Shown here one piece after another: positions 17,976 through 26,625 of a stretch of 64,000 bases of DNA. Below the pieces are notes generated by a model. The model did no database searches and was not told the origin of the DNA. It saw only the letters and a program-made list of their open reading frames with translations. The stretch comes from Herbaspirillum sp. DW155. Lineage in GTDB: Bacteria; Pseudomonadota; Gammaproteobacteria; Burkholderiales; Burkholderiaceae_D. The translations under genes and the position numbers were made by a program. Positions within the stretch are counted from its first letter, which is position 1. Each line of letters begins with the position of its first letter. Where the stretch lies: assembly GCF_037076565.1 (NCBI RefSeq), contig NZ_AP029028.1, positions 5,022,001 to 5,086,000 on the forward strand. Reading direction: 5' to 3'.

Positions 17976-19049
17976 ATGGCTAACTTTTGGCGCGACAAGC
18001 GCGTTTTCATCACCGGTCATACCGGCTTCAAGGGGAGCTGGCTGACCTTGTGGCTGCACCTGATGGGAGCCAGGGTGAGCGGCTACGCGTTGCCGGCCCC
18101 GACCAATCCCAGCCTGTTCCACCTGGCGCGCCTGCACAACTGCGTGCAGACCACCACCGGCGACGTGCGCGACCCGCGCCATCTGGCCGAGACGCTGGCG
18201 GCAGTGCAGCCGGACGTGGTGTTCCATCTGGCCGGCCAGCCGCAGATCAGCCAGGCTTTCATGAATCCGCTCGATACTTTCGCCACCAACGTGATGGGCA
18301 CCGCCCACCTGCTGGAGGCGGTGCGCCTGACGCCCAGCGTGCGTGCGGTCGTGGTGGCCACCAGCAACAAATGCTACGAGAACCGTGAATGGCTGTGGGG
18401 CTACCGTGAGGACGACCCCATGGGCGGACGCGATCCCTTCAGCAGCAGCAAGGGCGCCGCCGAACTGGTCACGGCGGCCTATCGGCGTTCTTATTTTTCA
18501 TCCGAGAAGGGCAGCCAGGTCGGCCTGGCCTCGGTGCGTACCGGCAACGTCATCGGCGGCGGCGATTTCTCGCCGGAACGGCTGGTGCCTGACTTCATCC
18601 GTGCCCTGGAAAAGGAAGAACCCGTGGTCATCCGCCAGCCGCGCGCGGTGCGCCCCTGGCAATTCGTGCTGGAGCCGCTGTCGGGTTACCTGCAGATCGG
18701 CAAGCTGCTCTACGAACAGGGCAGCACCTATGCCGAGGCCTGGAATTTCGGACCGGCCGATACCGACCTGCAGACCGTGGCCCAGCTCTGCGCCACCTTC
18801 AATCACTCACTGCAGAAGAACGATGTGGAGCCGATCGAGGTACGCCTCGAACCCGAGCCGGACGACCAGCAGCAGGCGGTGCTGCGGCTGGATATCTCCA
18901 AGGCACGCCAGCGCCTGGACTGGATTCCGCGCATGGAGCTGTACACGGCGCTGGAGCTGACCGCGCAGTGGTATGCCGGCTATCTCAACAACGAAGACCT
19001 GCGTACCCTGAGCGAGAACCAGATCGCCTTCTATCAGAGCCTGAACTGA
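17976..19049 (+). CDS. rfbG: CDP-glucose 4,6-dehydratase
   Basis: Extended SDR of 357 aa that converts CDP-glucose to CDP-4-keto-6-deoxyglucose for deoxysugar or O-antigen synthesis. Hallmarks: cofactor loop FITGHTGFKGSW, VFHLAGQPQI, TSNKCYENREWLWGYRE, and C-terminal RPWQFVLEPLSGYL. The catalytic YxxxK motif of the family reads DPFSSSKGAAEL here, so the active-site Tyr appears replaced by Phe (codon TTC). This is unusual and may lower or change activity. GAGG lies 7 nt before the start. It is convergent with the glycosyltransferase gene. Confidence 0.9.
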   Translation: MANFWRDKRVFITGHTGFKGSWLTLWLHLMGARVSGYALPAPTNPSLFHLARLHNCVQTTTGDVRDPRHLAETLAAVQPDVVFHLAGQPQISQAFMNPLDTFATNVMGTAHLLEAVRLTPSVRAVVVATSNKCYENREWLWGYREDDPMGGRDPFSSSKGAAELVTAAYRRSYFSSEKGSQVGLASVRTGNVIGGGDFSPERLVPDFIRALEKEEPVVIRQPRAVRPWQFVLEPLSGYLQIGKLLYEQGSTYAEAWNFGPADTDLQTVAQLCATFNHSLQKNDVEPIEVRLEPEPDDQQQAVLRLDISKARQRLDWIPRMELYTALELTAQWYAGYLNNEDLRTLSENQIAFYQSLN

Positions 19050-19080
19050 GGGCAAGGCGCCGGATCAGCTCCGGCACATC

Positions 19081-20130
19081 TCAATATCCCATCTTGCGGA
19101 TCTCGGCCATGGTCTGCGTGCGCAGGATCAGGCGCTCGAATTCCTCCGACCATTCCCGCGTGAGATTCTTCAGCAGCAGGCTCTTGCCTGCGCGCGTGAC
19201 GCGGCGGCGCACATCCTCGTTATGCAGCACCATCTGCAGGTTCGACGACAGCAGATCGATGTTGCCCACCGGATGCATCAGGGCGTTGACGCCGTTCTTC
19301 AGACCGACGTGGCGGTAGGTTTCCAGGTCCGACAGGCAGACCGGCACATTCAGTTCGAAGGCTTCCCAGATGGTCAGGGGTTGGGATTCGCTGGAGCTGG
19401 CCAGCACATAGGCATCGGCCGAGGCCAGGTAGCGCAGGGTTTCTTCATTGGGCTGCTCGCCCAGGAAGCGGTAGCGCTCCGGCAGCGCCTCGGAGAGCTT
19501 GCGCGCGCCCTCGCCCAGTTGCAGGTACTTGCCGATGAAGACGCACTCGATCCCGGCACGCTGCTCACCGCTCATGGCGTTGACGGCCATGATGGTGTCT
19601 TCCATGCGCTTGCGCGGCTCGATGGTGCCGATGCAGACGATGCGTTTTTTATCCTTGGGCTTGGGTTGCAGGTCTTCCTGACGATAGATGGCGTCATTCC
19701 AGAACGGCAGCACATGCACCATGGCCGGGCTGTCGAACAGGAAGCTGCCGTAGACGATGCGCTGGAACTCGGTCTGGAAGACGATGTGCGAGGCGCTCTT
19801 GAAGCCCTGCGCCATGTTGGGATAGCGCAGCAGGAGGTCGCGCCCGATCTCGGCCTCGTGGATCCACCAGATCACCGGGCAGCGCGGTGCCAGCTCACCC
19901 ACCAGCTGACCCGAGAGAATGCAGTTGGAAACGATCACATCCGGATTGCCCGCCAGATCCTTGACGATGGGAATGCCCATCGCCTCGAACTGCTTGCGCA
20001 CTTCACCCTGGCCATCGATACGCGGCAGCACCGACACCTCATGGTTCTGCACCAGCCGCTCGGCCAGGCGCAGCATCGCAGTGCTGGCGCCGGTGGTATA
20101 GAACTCGTCGTTCAACAGAAGAATCTTCAT
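19081..20130 (-). CDS. Glycosyltransferase family 4-like
   Basis: GT-B fold glycosyltransferase of 349 aa. The N-terminal domain begins MKILLLNDEFYTTGASTAMLRLAERL. The C-terminal nucleotide-sugar domain shows IVCIGTIEPRKRMEDTI, YRFLGEQPNEETLRYLASADAYVLASSSESQPLTIWEAFELNVPV, with the ESxxxxxxE-type motif of GT4. Acceptor and donor are unknown. Beside the CDP-glucose dehydratase it probably acts in surface polysaccharide synthesis, though the two genes are convergent and not an operon. Confidence 0.87.
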   Translation of the reverse strand: MKILLLNDEFYTTGASTAMLRLAERLVQNHEVSVLPRIDGQGEVRKQFEAMGIPIVKDLAGNPDVIVSNCILSGQLVGELAPRCPVIWWIHEAEIGRDLLLRYPNMAQGFKSASHIVFQTEFQRIVYGSFLFDSPAMVHVLPFWNDAIYRQEDLQPKPKDKKRIVCIGTIEPRKRMEDTIMAVNAMSGEQRAGIECVFIGKYLQLGEGARKLSEALPERYRFLGEQPNEETLRYLASADAYVLASSSESQPLTIWEAFELNVPVCLSDLETYRHVGLKNGVNALMHPVGNIDLLSSNLQMVLHNEDVRRRVTRAGKSLLLKNLTREWSEEFERLILRTQTMAEIRKMGY

Positions 20131-20398
20131 GCACTTTCCAGGAAGGGTCGGCCTGGGCCGGACCGGTTGTTATTGATCGCTCATCCACAAATGCGCGGCT
20201 GCGCGCCTTCATGCGCAGGCAGCAAGGGCGCAGACGAACTTGCACAGCTTCTCATGGTAAGCGGCAGCCGTGCGCATAAAAACCGGAGTACAACGCCAAA
20301 CGCCCCTCAGCTTCATCTTTTGCGACCCGATGCGTAGGGGCGGGCCGAGGGTGCATGCTAGACTTTTGGCTTTTTCTCCGGCCCTTCCCTTACCCCTC

Positions 20399-21757
20399 AT
20401 GAACATCGTCATCCTCGCCGCCGGCATGGGCAAACGCATGCAATCATCGCTTCCCAAGGTCTTGCATCCGCTCGCTGGCAAACCCTTGCTGGGCCATGTC
20501 ATCGATACCGCCCGCCAGCTCGCGCCCACGCAACTGTGCGTGATCTACGGCCACGGCGGCGATGCCGTGCCCAAGGCCTTTGCCGGCCAGGGTCTGGCCT
20601 TTGCCTTGCAGGAACCGCAGCTGGGCACCGGCCATGCCGTCATGCAGGCGGTACCGCATCTCGATGATGGCGCTCCCACCCTGGTGCTGTATGGCGACGT
20701 GCCGCTGACCACCGCGGCCTCGCTGCGGCGCCTGCTGGAGGGGGCCGGCCAGGACAAGCTGGGCGTACTCACCGTGACCCTGGACGACCCCACCGGCTAT
20801 GGCCGCATCGTGCGCGAGGAGGGCAAGATCAGGCGCATCGTCGAGCAGAAGGATGCCAGCCAGGCCGAGCGCGCCATCTGCGAGGTCAACACCGGCATCA
20901 TCGTCGCGCCCACGGCGCGCCTGCGCCAGTGGCTTTCGCAGCTCTCCAACAACAATGCCCAGGGCGAGTACTACCTGACCGACGTCATCGCTGCTGCGGT
21001 GGCCGATGGCGTGGAAGTGGTCTCGGCCCAGCCCGACGATGTGGCCGAAACCCTGGGTGTGAACAGCAAGGTGCAACTGGCCGAGCTGGAGCGCGTGCAC
21101 CAGCGCAACATCGCCCATCGCCTGCTGGAAACCGGCGTGACCCTGGCCGACCCGGCGCGCCTGGACGTACGCGGCACGCTCGCGTGCGCACGTGACGTGA
21201 GCATCGACGTCAACTGCGTCTTCGAAGGCCAGGTCAGCATCGGCGAGGGCAGCCACATCGGCGCGCACTGCGTGATCCGCAATGCCCGCATCGGCGCCGG
21301 CGTGACCATCAAAGCCTTCACCCACATCGAGGATGCGGTGATCGGCGACGGCGCCCAGATCGGCCCCTACGCGCGCCTGCGCCCCGGCACCGAACTGGCG
21401 CAAGACGTGCACATCGGCAACTTCGTCGAGGTCAAGAACAGCATCGTCGGCGTGGGCAGCAAGGCCAATCACCTGGCCTACGTGGGCGATGCGGATGTGG
21501 GTAGCGGCGTCAACGTCGGTGCCGGCGTGATCACCTGCAACTACGACGGTGCCAACAAATTCCGCACCATCATCGAAGACGACGCCTTCATCGGCAGCGA
21601 CAGCCAGCTGGTCGCGCCGGTGCGCGTGGGCAAGGGCGCCACCATCGGTGCCGGCACCACATTGACCAAGGATGCGCCGGCCGGACAGCTTACCCTGTCA
21701 CGCGCCAAGCAGCTGTCGCTGGCGGGATGGCAACGGCCGGTCAAGATCAAGAAGTAA
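20399..21757 (+). CDS. glmU: Bifunctional UDP-GlcNAc pyrophosphorylase / GlcN-1-P acetyltransferase
   Basis: A 452-aa bifunctional enzyme making UDP-N-acetylglucosamine for peptidoglycan and LPS. The N-terminal uridylyltransferase domain starts [20 protein letters not shown] (the canonical loop GxGxRM plus Lys) and contains GTGHAVMQA and VLYGDVPLT. The C-terminal left-handed beta-helix is shown by the hexapeptide repeats from about residue 255 to 430, with VEVKNS and NYDGANKF near the acetyltransferase site. Length and start are standard. glmS lies nearby on the same strand, completing the amino-sugar pathway. Confidence 0.97.
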   Translation: MNIVILAAGMGKRMQSSLPKVLHPLAGKPLLGHVIDTARQLAPTQLCVIYGHGGDAVPKAFAGQGLAFALQEPQLGTGHAVMQAVPHLDDGAPTLVLYGDVPLTTAASLRRLLEGAGQDKLGVLTVTLDDPTGYGRIVREEGKIRRIVEQKDASQAERAICEVNTGIIVAPTARLRQWLSQLSNNNAQGEYYLTDVIAAAVADGVEVVSAQPDDVAETLGVNSKVQLAELERVHQRNIAHRLLETGVTLADPARLDVRGTLACARDVSIDVNCVFEGQVSIGEGSHIGAHCVIRNARIGAGVTIKAFTHIEDAVIGDGAQIGPYARLRPGTELAQDVHIGNFVEVKNSIVGVGSKANHLAYVGDADVGSGVNVGAGVITCNYDGANKFRTIIEDDAFIGSDSQLVAPVRVGKGATIGAGTTLTKDAPAGQLTLSRAKQLSLAGWQRPVKIKK

Positions 21758-21898
21758 GCGCAGGCGGAGTTGCGCCTGTGGGCAACTTGAGTCGCAGGGG
21801 TGGTTTTAGGGCGATATGCAGTAAAAAACCCGAAAATGCCACCCCGCCTGACTTATCCACAGGCAGACACGGCCAATGGTGAAGCAAGGGCCCGTTTT

Positions 21899-22390
21899 TC
21901 AGGAAATGGCGTCGGCGTCGTCCAACGGGATGGCCGGCTCGAACTTGCTGCGGTGGATGGAGAAGTAACTGCGCACGTTGCGCACATTGCGCTGCGAAGC
22001 GAACAGCCGGTGCGCCAGCGCGTGATAGGCCGGCATGTCGCGCACCAGCACCACCAGCACGAAATCCGGCCCCGGCGAGACCCGGTAGCACTGCTGCACC
22101 GCCGTCTCCGCCGCCACCAGCGCCTCGAAGGCCTGCTGCTCTTCCTCGCCCTGGCGGTCCAGGGTGATCTCCACCACGGCCGTGAGCGTGGAAGCCAGCT
22201 GCGCCGGGTCCAACAAAGCCACCTGACGCGCAATCACGCCCGCCTCCACCAGCCGCTTGACGCGGCGCAGGCAGGTCGGCGGCGAGGCATGCACGCGCAT
22301 GGCCAGTTCCTGATTGGTCTGGCTGGCATCACTTTGCAGGGCTTGCAAGATGCGGCGGTCCAGGTCGTCCAGCGGGAGCGGGGTTTTCAT
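21899..22390 (-). CDS. Lrp/AsnC-family transcriptional regulator
   Basis: A 163-aa regulator with an N-terminal HTH (LDDLDRRILQALQSDASQTNQELAMRVHASPPTCLRRVKRLVEAG, about residues 8-52) and a C-terminal RAM/SAM ligand-binding domain (TAVVEITLDRQG ... YRVSPGPDFVLVVLVRDM). The start at 22390 yields the standard N-terminus. It lies between glmU and glmS on the opposite strand, diverging from glmS with a 211-bp AT-rich intergenic region that must hold both promoters. Its ligand and targets are not evident. Confidence 0.92.
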   Translation of the reverse strand: MKTPLPLDDLDRRILQALQSDASQTNQELAMRVHASPPTCLRRVKRLVEAGVIARQVALLDPAQLASTLTAVVEITLDRQGEEEQQAFEALVAAETAVQQCYRVSPGPDFVLVVLVRDMPAYHALAHRLFASQRNVRNVRSYFSIHRSKFEPAIPLDDADAIS

Positions 22391-22601
22391 GGATGATCGA
22401 AAAATTGGATGAAGTGGCCTGACATCGACTGACGATAAAACAGCAGGGGCGCGATATAAATTCAAAAAATCGCTTTAAATTTAATATTATTTCGCAGCCC
22501 AGCGATGTGGCAATATTAGTTCATATCCATGAGATTTTAGAAATCTTATTTCACACCATCTCCCCTAAGATGCATGCACATCTTTTCCAGCGAGGTAAGT
22601 C

Positions 22602-24419
22602 ATGTGCGGCATCGTCGGCGCGGTAGCGCAACAAAACGTCACTCCCATCCTGCTCGAAGGCCTGAAGCGCCTCGAATATCGTGGCTACGATTCCTGCGGC
22701 GTGGCGCTGTACGTGGATGGCAAGCTGCAGCGTTCGCGCAGCACTTCCCGCGTGGCCGAGCTGCAGCAGCAGGTGGCGCAGAGCGGTCTGGCCGGTTTCA
22801 CCGGCATCGCCCATACGCGCTGGGCCACCCACGGTGCGCCGGCCACCCACAATGCCCACCCGCACTTTTCGCGGGACCGCATCGCGCTGGTCCACAACGG
22901 CATCATCGAGAACCATGACGAGCTGCGCGCCGAGCTGCAGGCCGCCGGTTATGTCTTCGAGAGCCAGACCGATACCGAAGTGATCGCCCACCTGGTCGAC
23001 CACATGTATGACGGCGATCTCTTCAACACCGTGCAGCAGGCCGTGCGCCGCCTCACCGGGGCTTACGCCATCGCCGTCTTCTGTGCCGACGAACCGCACC
23101 GCGTGGTCGCTGCGCGCCAGGGTTCGCCGCTGATCGTGGGCGTGGGCGAAGGTCAGAACTTCGTCGCTTCCGACGCCATGGCACTGGCCGGCACGACGGA
23201 CCAGATCATCTATCTGGAAGAAGGCGATGTGGTCGACCTGCAATTGCAGAAGGTCTGGATCGTCGACGCTGCCGGCCGCCCGGTCGAGCGTGAAGTGCGC
23301 ACCGTGCAGGCTTATACCAGCGCGGTCGAGCTGGGTCCGTACCAGCACTACATGCAAAAGGAAATCTTCGAGCAGCCGCGCGCCATTGCCGACACGCTCG
23401 AAGGTGTGGTCGGCATCATGCCCGAGCTGTTTGGCGACAAGGCCTACAAGGTCTTCAAGGAAGTGGATTCCGTCCTGATCCTGGCCTGCGGCACCAGCTA
23501 TTACGCTGGCCTGACGGCCAAGTACTGGCTGGAATCGATTGCGAAGATCCCGGTCAACGTCGAGATCGCCAGCGAATACCGTTACCGCGACAGCGTGCCC
23601 AACCCGAAGTCCCTGGTGGTCACCATCTCGCAGAGCGGCGAGACCGCCGACACGCTGGCCGCGTTGAAGCACGCGCGCAGCCTTGGCATGCAGCACACGC
23701 TGACGGTCTGCAACGTCGCCACCAGCGCCATGGTGCGCGAATGCGAACTGGCTTACATCACCCGTGCCGGTGTGGAAGTGGGCGTGGCCTCGACCAAGGC
23801 ATTCACCACGCAGCTGGCCGCGCTCTTCTTGTTGACGCTGGCGCTGGCGCAGACGCGCGGCCTGCTCACCGAAGAGCAGGAAGCTGCGCATCTCAAGGCG
23901 ATGCGCCACCTGCCTGCCGCGTTGCAGAGCGTACTGGCGCTGGAGCCGTCCATCGTCGCCTGGGCGGAAGCCTTCGCCCGCCGCGAGAATGCGCTGTTCC
24001 TGGGGCGCGGCCTGCATTATCCGATCGCGCTGGAAGGTGCGCTCAAGCTCAAGGAGATCACTTACATCCACGCCGAAGCCTATGCCGCCGGCGAACTCAA
24101 GCACGGCCCGCTGGCCCTGGTGACCGACCAGATGCCGGTGGTCACCATTGCGCCCAATGATGCGCTGGTGGAGAAGCTCAAGTCCAACATGCAGGAAGTG
24201 CGTGCGCGGGGTGGGCAGCTGTATGTGTTTGCCGATGGCGATTCACGCATCACCTCGGCGGAGGGCGTGCACGTGATCCGGATGCCGGAGCACTATGGCG
24301 TGCTGTCGCCGATTCTGCATGTGGTGCCGTTGCAGTTGCTGTCTTATCACACGGCGTTGGCGCGGGGGACGGATGTGGATAAGCCGCGCAATTTGGCTAA
24401 GTCGGTGACGGTGGAGTGA
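22602..24419 (+). CDS. glmS: Glutamine-fructose-6-phosphate aminotransferase
   Basis: Glucosamine-6-phosphate synthase of 605 aa, the first step of UDP-GlcNAc synthesis. The N-terminal glutaminase has nucleophile Cys1 after Met removal ([10 protein letters not shown]) and the RWATHGAP motif. The two SIS isomerase domains include [21 protein letters not shown] and the C-terminal [12 protein letters not shown]. The 3' end of this gene encodes the conserved stretch recognised by TnsD in Tn7 systems. A candidate transposon end begins 23 bp past the stop codon, so this gene marks the left boundary of the island. Confidence 0.98.
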   Translation: MCGIVGAVAQQNVTPILLEGLKRLEYRGYDSCGVALYVDGKLQRSRSTSRVAELQQQVAQSGLAGFTGIAHTRWATHGAPATHNAHPHFSRDRIALVHNGIIENHDELRAELQAAGYVFESQTDTEVIAHLVDHMYDGDLFNTVQQAVRRLTGAYAIAVFCADEPHRVVAARQGSPLIVGVGEGQNFVASDAMALAGTTDQIIYLEEGDVVDLQLQKVWIVDAAGRPVEREVRTVQAYTSAVELGPYQHYMQKEIFEQPRAIADTLEGVVGIMPELFGDKAYKVFKEVDSVLILACGTSYYAGLTAKYWLESIAKIPVNVEIASEYRYRDSVPNPKSLVVTISQSGETADTLAALKHARSLGMQHTLTVCNVATSAMVRECELAYITRAGVEVGVASTKAFTTQLAALFLLTLALAQTRGLLTEEQEAAHLKAMRHLPAALQSVLALEPSIVAWAEAFARRENALFLGRGLHYPIALEGALKLKEITYIHAEAYAAGELKHGPLALVTDQMPVVTIAPNDALVEKLKSNMQEVRARGGQLYVFADGDSRITSAEGVHVIRMPEHYGVLSPILHVVPLQLLSYHTALARGTDVDKPRNLAKSVTVE

Positions 24420-24441
24420 GAGGGGCGGTGGTGGTCTGCCG

Positions 24442-24495
24442 TGTGTCGAGGAAAGTTAATTCCCTCCCTATGGAGCGAATTAATTCACTCCCTGG
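24442..24495. mobile_element. Candidate glmS-proximal end of Tn7-like element with TnsB-site-like repeats
   Basis: TGTGTCGAGG begins 23 bp after the glmS stop, close to the 25-bp distance at which Tn7 inserts in attTn7, and Tn7 ends begin TGT. Behind it lie TTAATTCCCTCCCT (24456-24469) and TTAATTCACTCCCT (24480-24493): 13 of 14 identical, 24 bp apart, as expected of tandem TnsB-binding sites. The five bases before TGT are TGCCG, a possible target duplication. No inverted partner was found in the window, so the end assignment is provisional. Confidence 0.55.
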
Positions 24496-24536
24496 TGCAA
24501 TCGGAATCAAGCGCTAACTTACGCCCAGCAAGGAAC

Positions 24537-24577
24537 ACAGGCGATGTCAGTTCTTCTGGCATTCGCCTGTTTTTTTG
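24537..24577 (+). terminator. Intrinsic terminator downstream of glmS
   Basis: ACAGGCGATGTCAG pairs with CTGGCATTCGCCTGT (one bulged base, one G-U), loop TTCTT, followed by seven T residues. If the transposon end is placed correctly, this terminator belongs to the element and insulates it from glmS transcription. Confidence 0.88.
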
Positions 24578-24643
24578 CTTTGACAGACCCATTTATCGAC
24601 CTTTTTTTTGGCACCTTCGCCGTCTCCGAGGCACTCAAGAGCC

Positions 24644-25117
24644 TCATCTGAAGCGGCCCGTCATCAACTGCACAATCGAGGAATTCGCCTCTTTAAGGTG
24701 CCTCAAGTCTGTTTGGTATCCACACAATTGATGGAGCGCGAGAGCCACACCGGCCGACCTCGAGTATCCACCTTCACAGTGGATGACCAAGGTCCTCACT
24801 GACCCTGGAAGCTCGTAAACAAATCGCTTTATCTCTTCCGCATGCTTCACTGAAAATATCTCTTGCTCCAAACGCGAAGCTTTCATCGACGCTCTTTTTG
24901 CGAGAAAGTCGACGTCAGCAAAACTCATTCTGAGCAGTAAATCGAAGCCATCGACGTCCGCGATTGGCCGTCCAGGAGCTGTAATCGAGATTAGTGCCAC
25001 GCCAGGAATCCGGGGGAGTTTTTCAGCTACTGCGCGAGAGGTGACCAGGATTTGACGGCCACCATCAGCTGGCGGCTTGTAGAGCTTGGCCACTATTTCT
25101 TTAACTGGCGCCGGCAT
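24644..25117 (-). CDS. Dual-specificity-phosphatase-like protein
   Basis: A 157-aa protein whose C-terminal half contains TLVIHCEGGYSRSAGVALAL, the P-loop HC-x5-R-S of cysteine phosphatases (Cys nucleophile, Arg phosphate binder). The family of short proteins like this, close to predicted protein-tyrosine phosphatases of phages and islands, is poorly studied. The start at 25117 has GGAGG 5 nt upstream. It is downstream of the DUF6471 gene on the same strand (68 bp) and lies between the putative transposon end and the transposition genes, so it is accessory cargo. Substrate is unknown. Confidence 0.65.
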   Translation of the reverse strand: MPAPVKEIVAKLYKPPADGGRQILVTSRAVAEKLPRIPGVALISITAPGRPIADVDGFDLLLRMSFADVDFLAKRASMKASRLEQEIFSVKHAEEIKRFVYELPGSVRTLVIHCEGGYSRSAGVALALHQLCGYQTDLRHLKEANSSIVQLMTGRFR

Positions 25118-25185
25118 CAAGACCTCCTTTCATTGGCAAGATTCTTGCCAATTTATTTTAGGAGCTTATCCCGCCAAGTCAAACA

Positions 25186-25704
25186 TCAATCCATCATTTT
25201 CCGTGTTGCCTGAGCGGCTGCGACTACGTCATCCCAATCGAGGTACTGCGCGAGACTCGTCGACCCAATCTCGTTTAAAAGCGACATAAACTCGCCCAAG
25301 GTAAGGTCTCCCTCTTTGATTTTTACCTGCCAAGTTGCAGCAGACACTCCTCTGTGTAGCGACGCCATTCTTTGAGCAATTTCATCACGATTCATTGATG
25401 GATAATTTCGAATCTCTTCAGCCAAAATTGAGGCACAAAGCGACTTCCAGCCCGCTCTTTGACCAATAGCAAACTTCACCCAACGCGGCGGAACCTCATG
25501 ATTAATAGCCAAGAGAATTCGCAAAAACAACTCCAAATCCACTCGCTCTTTCGCTATCAATTCCGATAGTGCCTGCCCATCAATCTCTAAGCCTTCTTCG
25601 CAATCTTGTTTTAGTAAAGCAGGTACGTCTCCTGTCTTAAGCCCCTTTCGGGCCAATAAAACGCGTACGACACGACTGGCCAAATTTGCCCAAGGCTTAT
25701 TCAT
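25186..25704 (-). CDS. DUF6471 domain protein
   Basis: A 172-aa protein whose first 75 residues (WANLASRVVRVLLARKGLK ... ELIAKERVDLELFLRILLAINHEVPPRW) match the DUF6471 pattern, probably an HTH-like DNA-binding fold. The second half (residues 85-170) looks like a second, divergent helical repeat: YPSMNRDEIAQRMASLHRGVSAATWQVKIKEGDLTLGEFMSLLNEIG. It is followed by the phosphatase-like gene. A regulatory role is possible but not shown. Confidence 0.65.
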   Translation of the reverse strand: MNKPWANLASRVVRVLLARKGLKTGDVPALLKQDCEEGLEIDGQALSELIAKERVDLELFLRILLAINHEVPPRWVKFAIGQRAGWKSLCASILAEEIRNYPSMNRDEIAQRMASLHRGVSAATWQVKIKEGDLTLGEFMSLLNEIGSTSLAQYLDWDDVVAAAQATRKMMD

Positions 25705-26218
25705 ATTGCCCTTGCATTCGAAAATTTTTGGACTATCGTATACGGCAAGAATATGCCGAACGACGACGATGAGAATACTCAGAAAACGGGGATGCTAACG
25801 CCAACCAATAGAGGCAACGAATTATGCGATTGTATTGAGGCTTACTGCGCGACACCAGTCTTCTGCATCCGCGAATTCAATTTGAGGAACGCAAAAGCTT
25901 TATCGAACTAAGAAAGGGAAGGAAAGCGGGAAAGGAGAGACTGAAAATTACAGAGGTTGAGCAAGGACGAACAAAAATAGCCACAAATTGCTTGCGGCAA
26001 AAAAAAAGCTCAGCTAATATGACGACCCGTACTTGCATTTATCGGACATACAATACACCGATAATATCAGTACGCTTAAGTTTGGGAGTAAATGAATTAT
26101 AGGTTTGTTTACAAACATCTGCAACTACTACTGCAATGGTAGATAGTTTTTTGTAGCGATACTGTGACTTTAACGGTATATCAATTATCAAAGAGGCAAT
26201 CAAATGAATTAGACAATA
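25705..26218. other. AT-rich intergenic region, no gene recognised
   Basis: About 510 bp with no supported ORF. It is markedly AT-rich, with many short A or T runs. Promoter elements for the DUF6471 gene are expected at its left end. No repeats of the terminal TTAATTC type were seen. Confidence 0.5.
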
Positions 26219-26281
26219 CGGTCGGCACGTCAAAAAAAATGGGCTCGAGGTGTGTCACCACCTCGAGCCGCGGTCGGCACG
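26219..26281 (-). terminator. Strong minus-strand intrinsic terminator bracketed by 11-bp direct repeats
   Basis: GGCTCGAGGTG (26242-26252) and CACCTCGAGCC (26259-26269) form a perfect 11-bp stem with 6-nt loop. On the minus strand it is followed by TTTTTTTT (26232-26239), so it ends minus-strand transcription. CGGTCGGCACG occurs on both sides (26219-26229 and 26271-26281). No protein gene on this strand precedes it, which suggests a non-coding transcript. Confidence 0.75.
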
Positions 26282-26338
26282 CCACTTAAGGCTATGCGCA
26301 CGTACGCGCGGATAGTCTCATGGGGCAAGCCTAAAGTC

Positions 26339-26602
26339 AATGTTGCTTCGCAGCATTGCTCGAGACGCTCAAGCGTCTGAAAGGGACATCATGTCCGGGA
26401 CTACCCGCGACGGGGGCGGCGCCATGCCGCCCTCGGAGAATCATTGCCGCTCCGAGCGGCCGCTCGAATGCAACCAGCCATTCACCCTTACCCAATCGTC
26501 ACTTCTTGACAATAGTCCGCCGCTTGCGAGCTGGCCGGCCGACTACGCACGCCTGCGTAGCAAAGTTGTTTCTCCCTCCGAGCCGACACTGAAAAGCTCG
26601 GA
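26339..26602. ncRNA. Dense series of short hairpins upstream of tnsC; candidate structured RNA
   Basis: Consecutive inverted repeats: AATGTTGC/GCAGCATT (26339-26357), AGACGCT/AGCGTCT (26363-26378), GGACA/TGTCC (26384-26396), CCCG/CGGG (26404-26414), GGGCGGC/GCCGCCC (26414-26432), the 14-bp palindrome CGAGCGGCCGCTCG (26453-26466), GGCCGGCC (26533-26540), CTACGCA/TGCGTAG (26543-26560) and TCCGAGC/GCTCGGA (26577-26602). Loops are mostly 1-5 nt. The density is far above the surroundings. If transcribed on the minus strand, the RNA would end at the terminator at 26232. If on the plus strand, it would be a structured leader of tnsC. No known RNA family was recognised. Confidence 0.45.
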
Positions 26603-26625
26603 CGAGATAGTTGCACGGAGGAAAT

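Noticed and set aside
21758..21800. Intrinsic terminator after glmU
   Set aside because: CAGGCG/CGCCTG forms a 6-bp stem but no T-run follows on either strand.
26219..26281. Transposon inverted repeat or att site at the terminator hairpin
   Set aside because: The stem with a T-run on one side fits an intrinsic terminator better. The flanking 11-bp repeats are kept as a separate low-interest observation.
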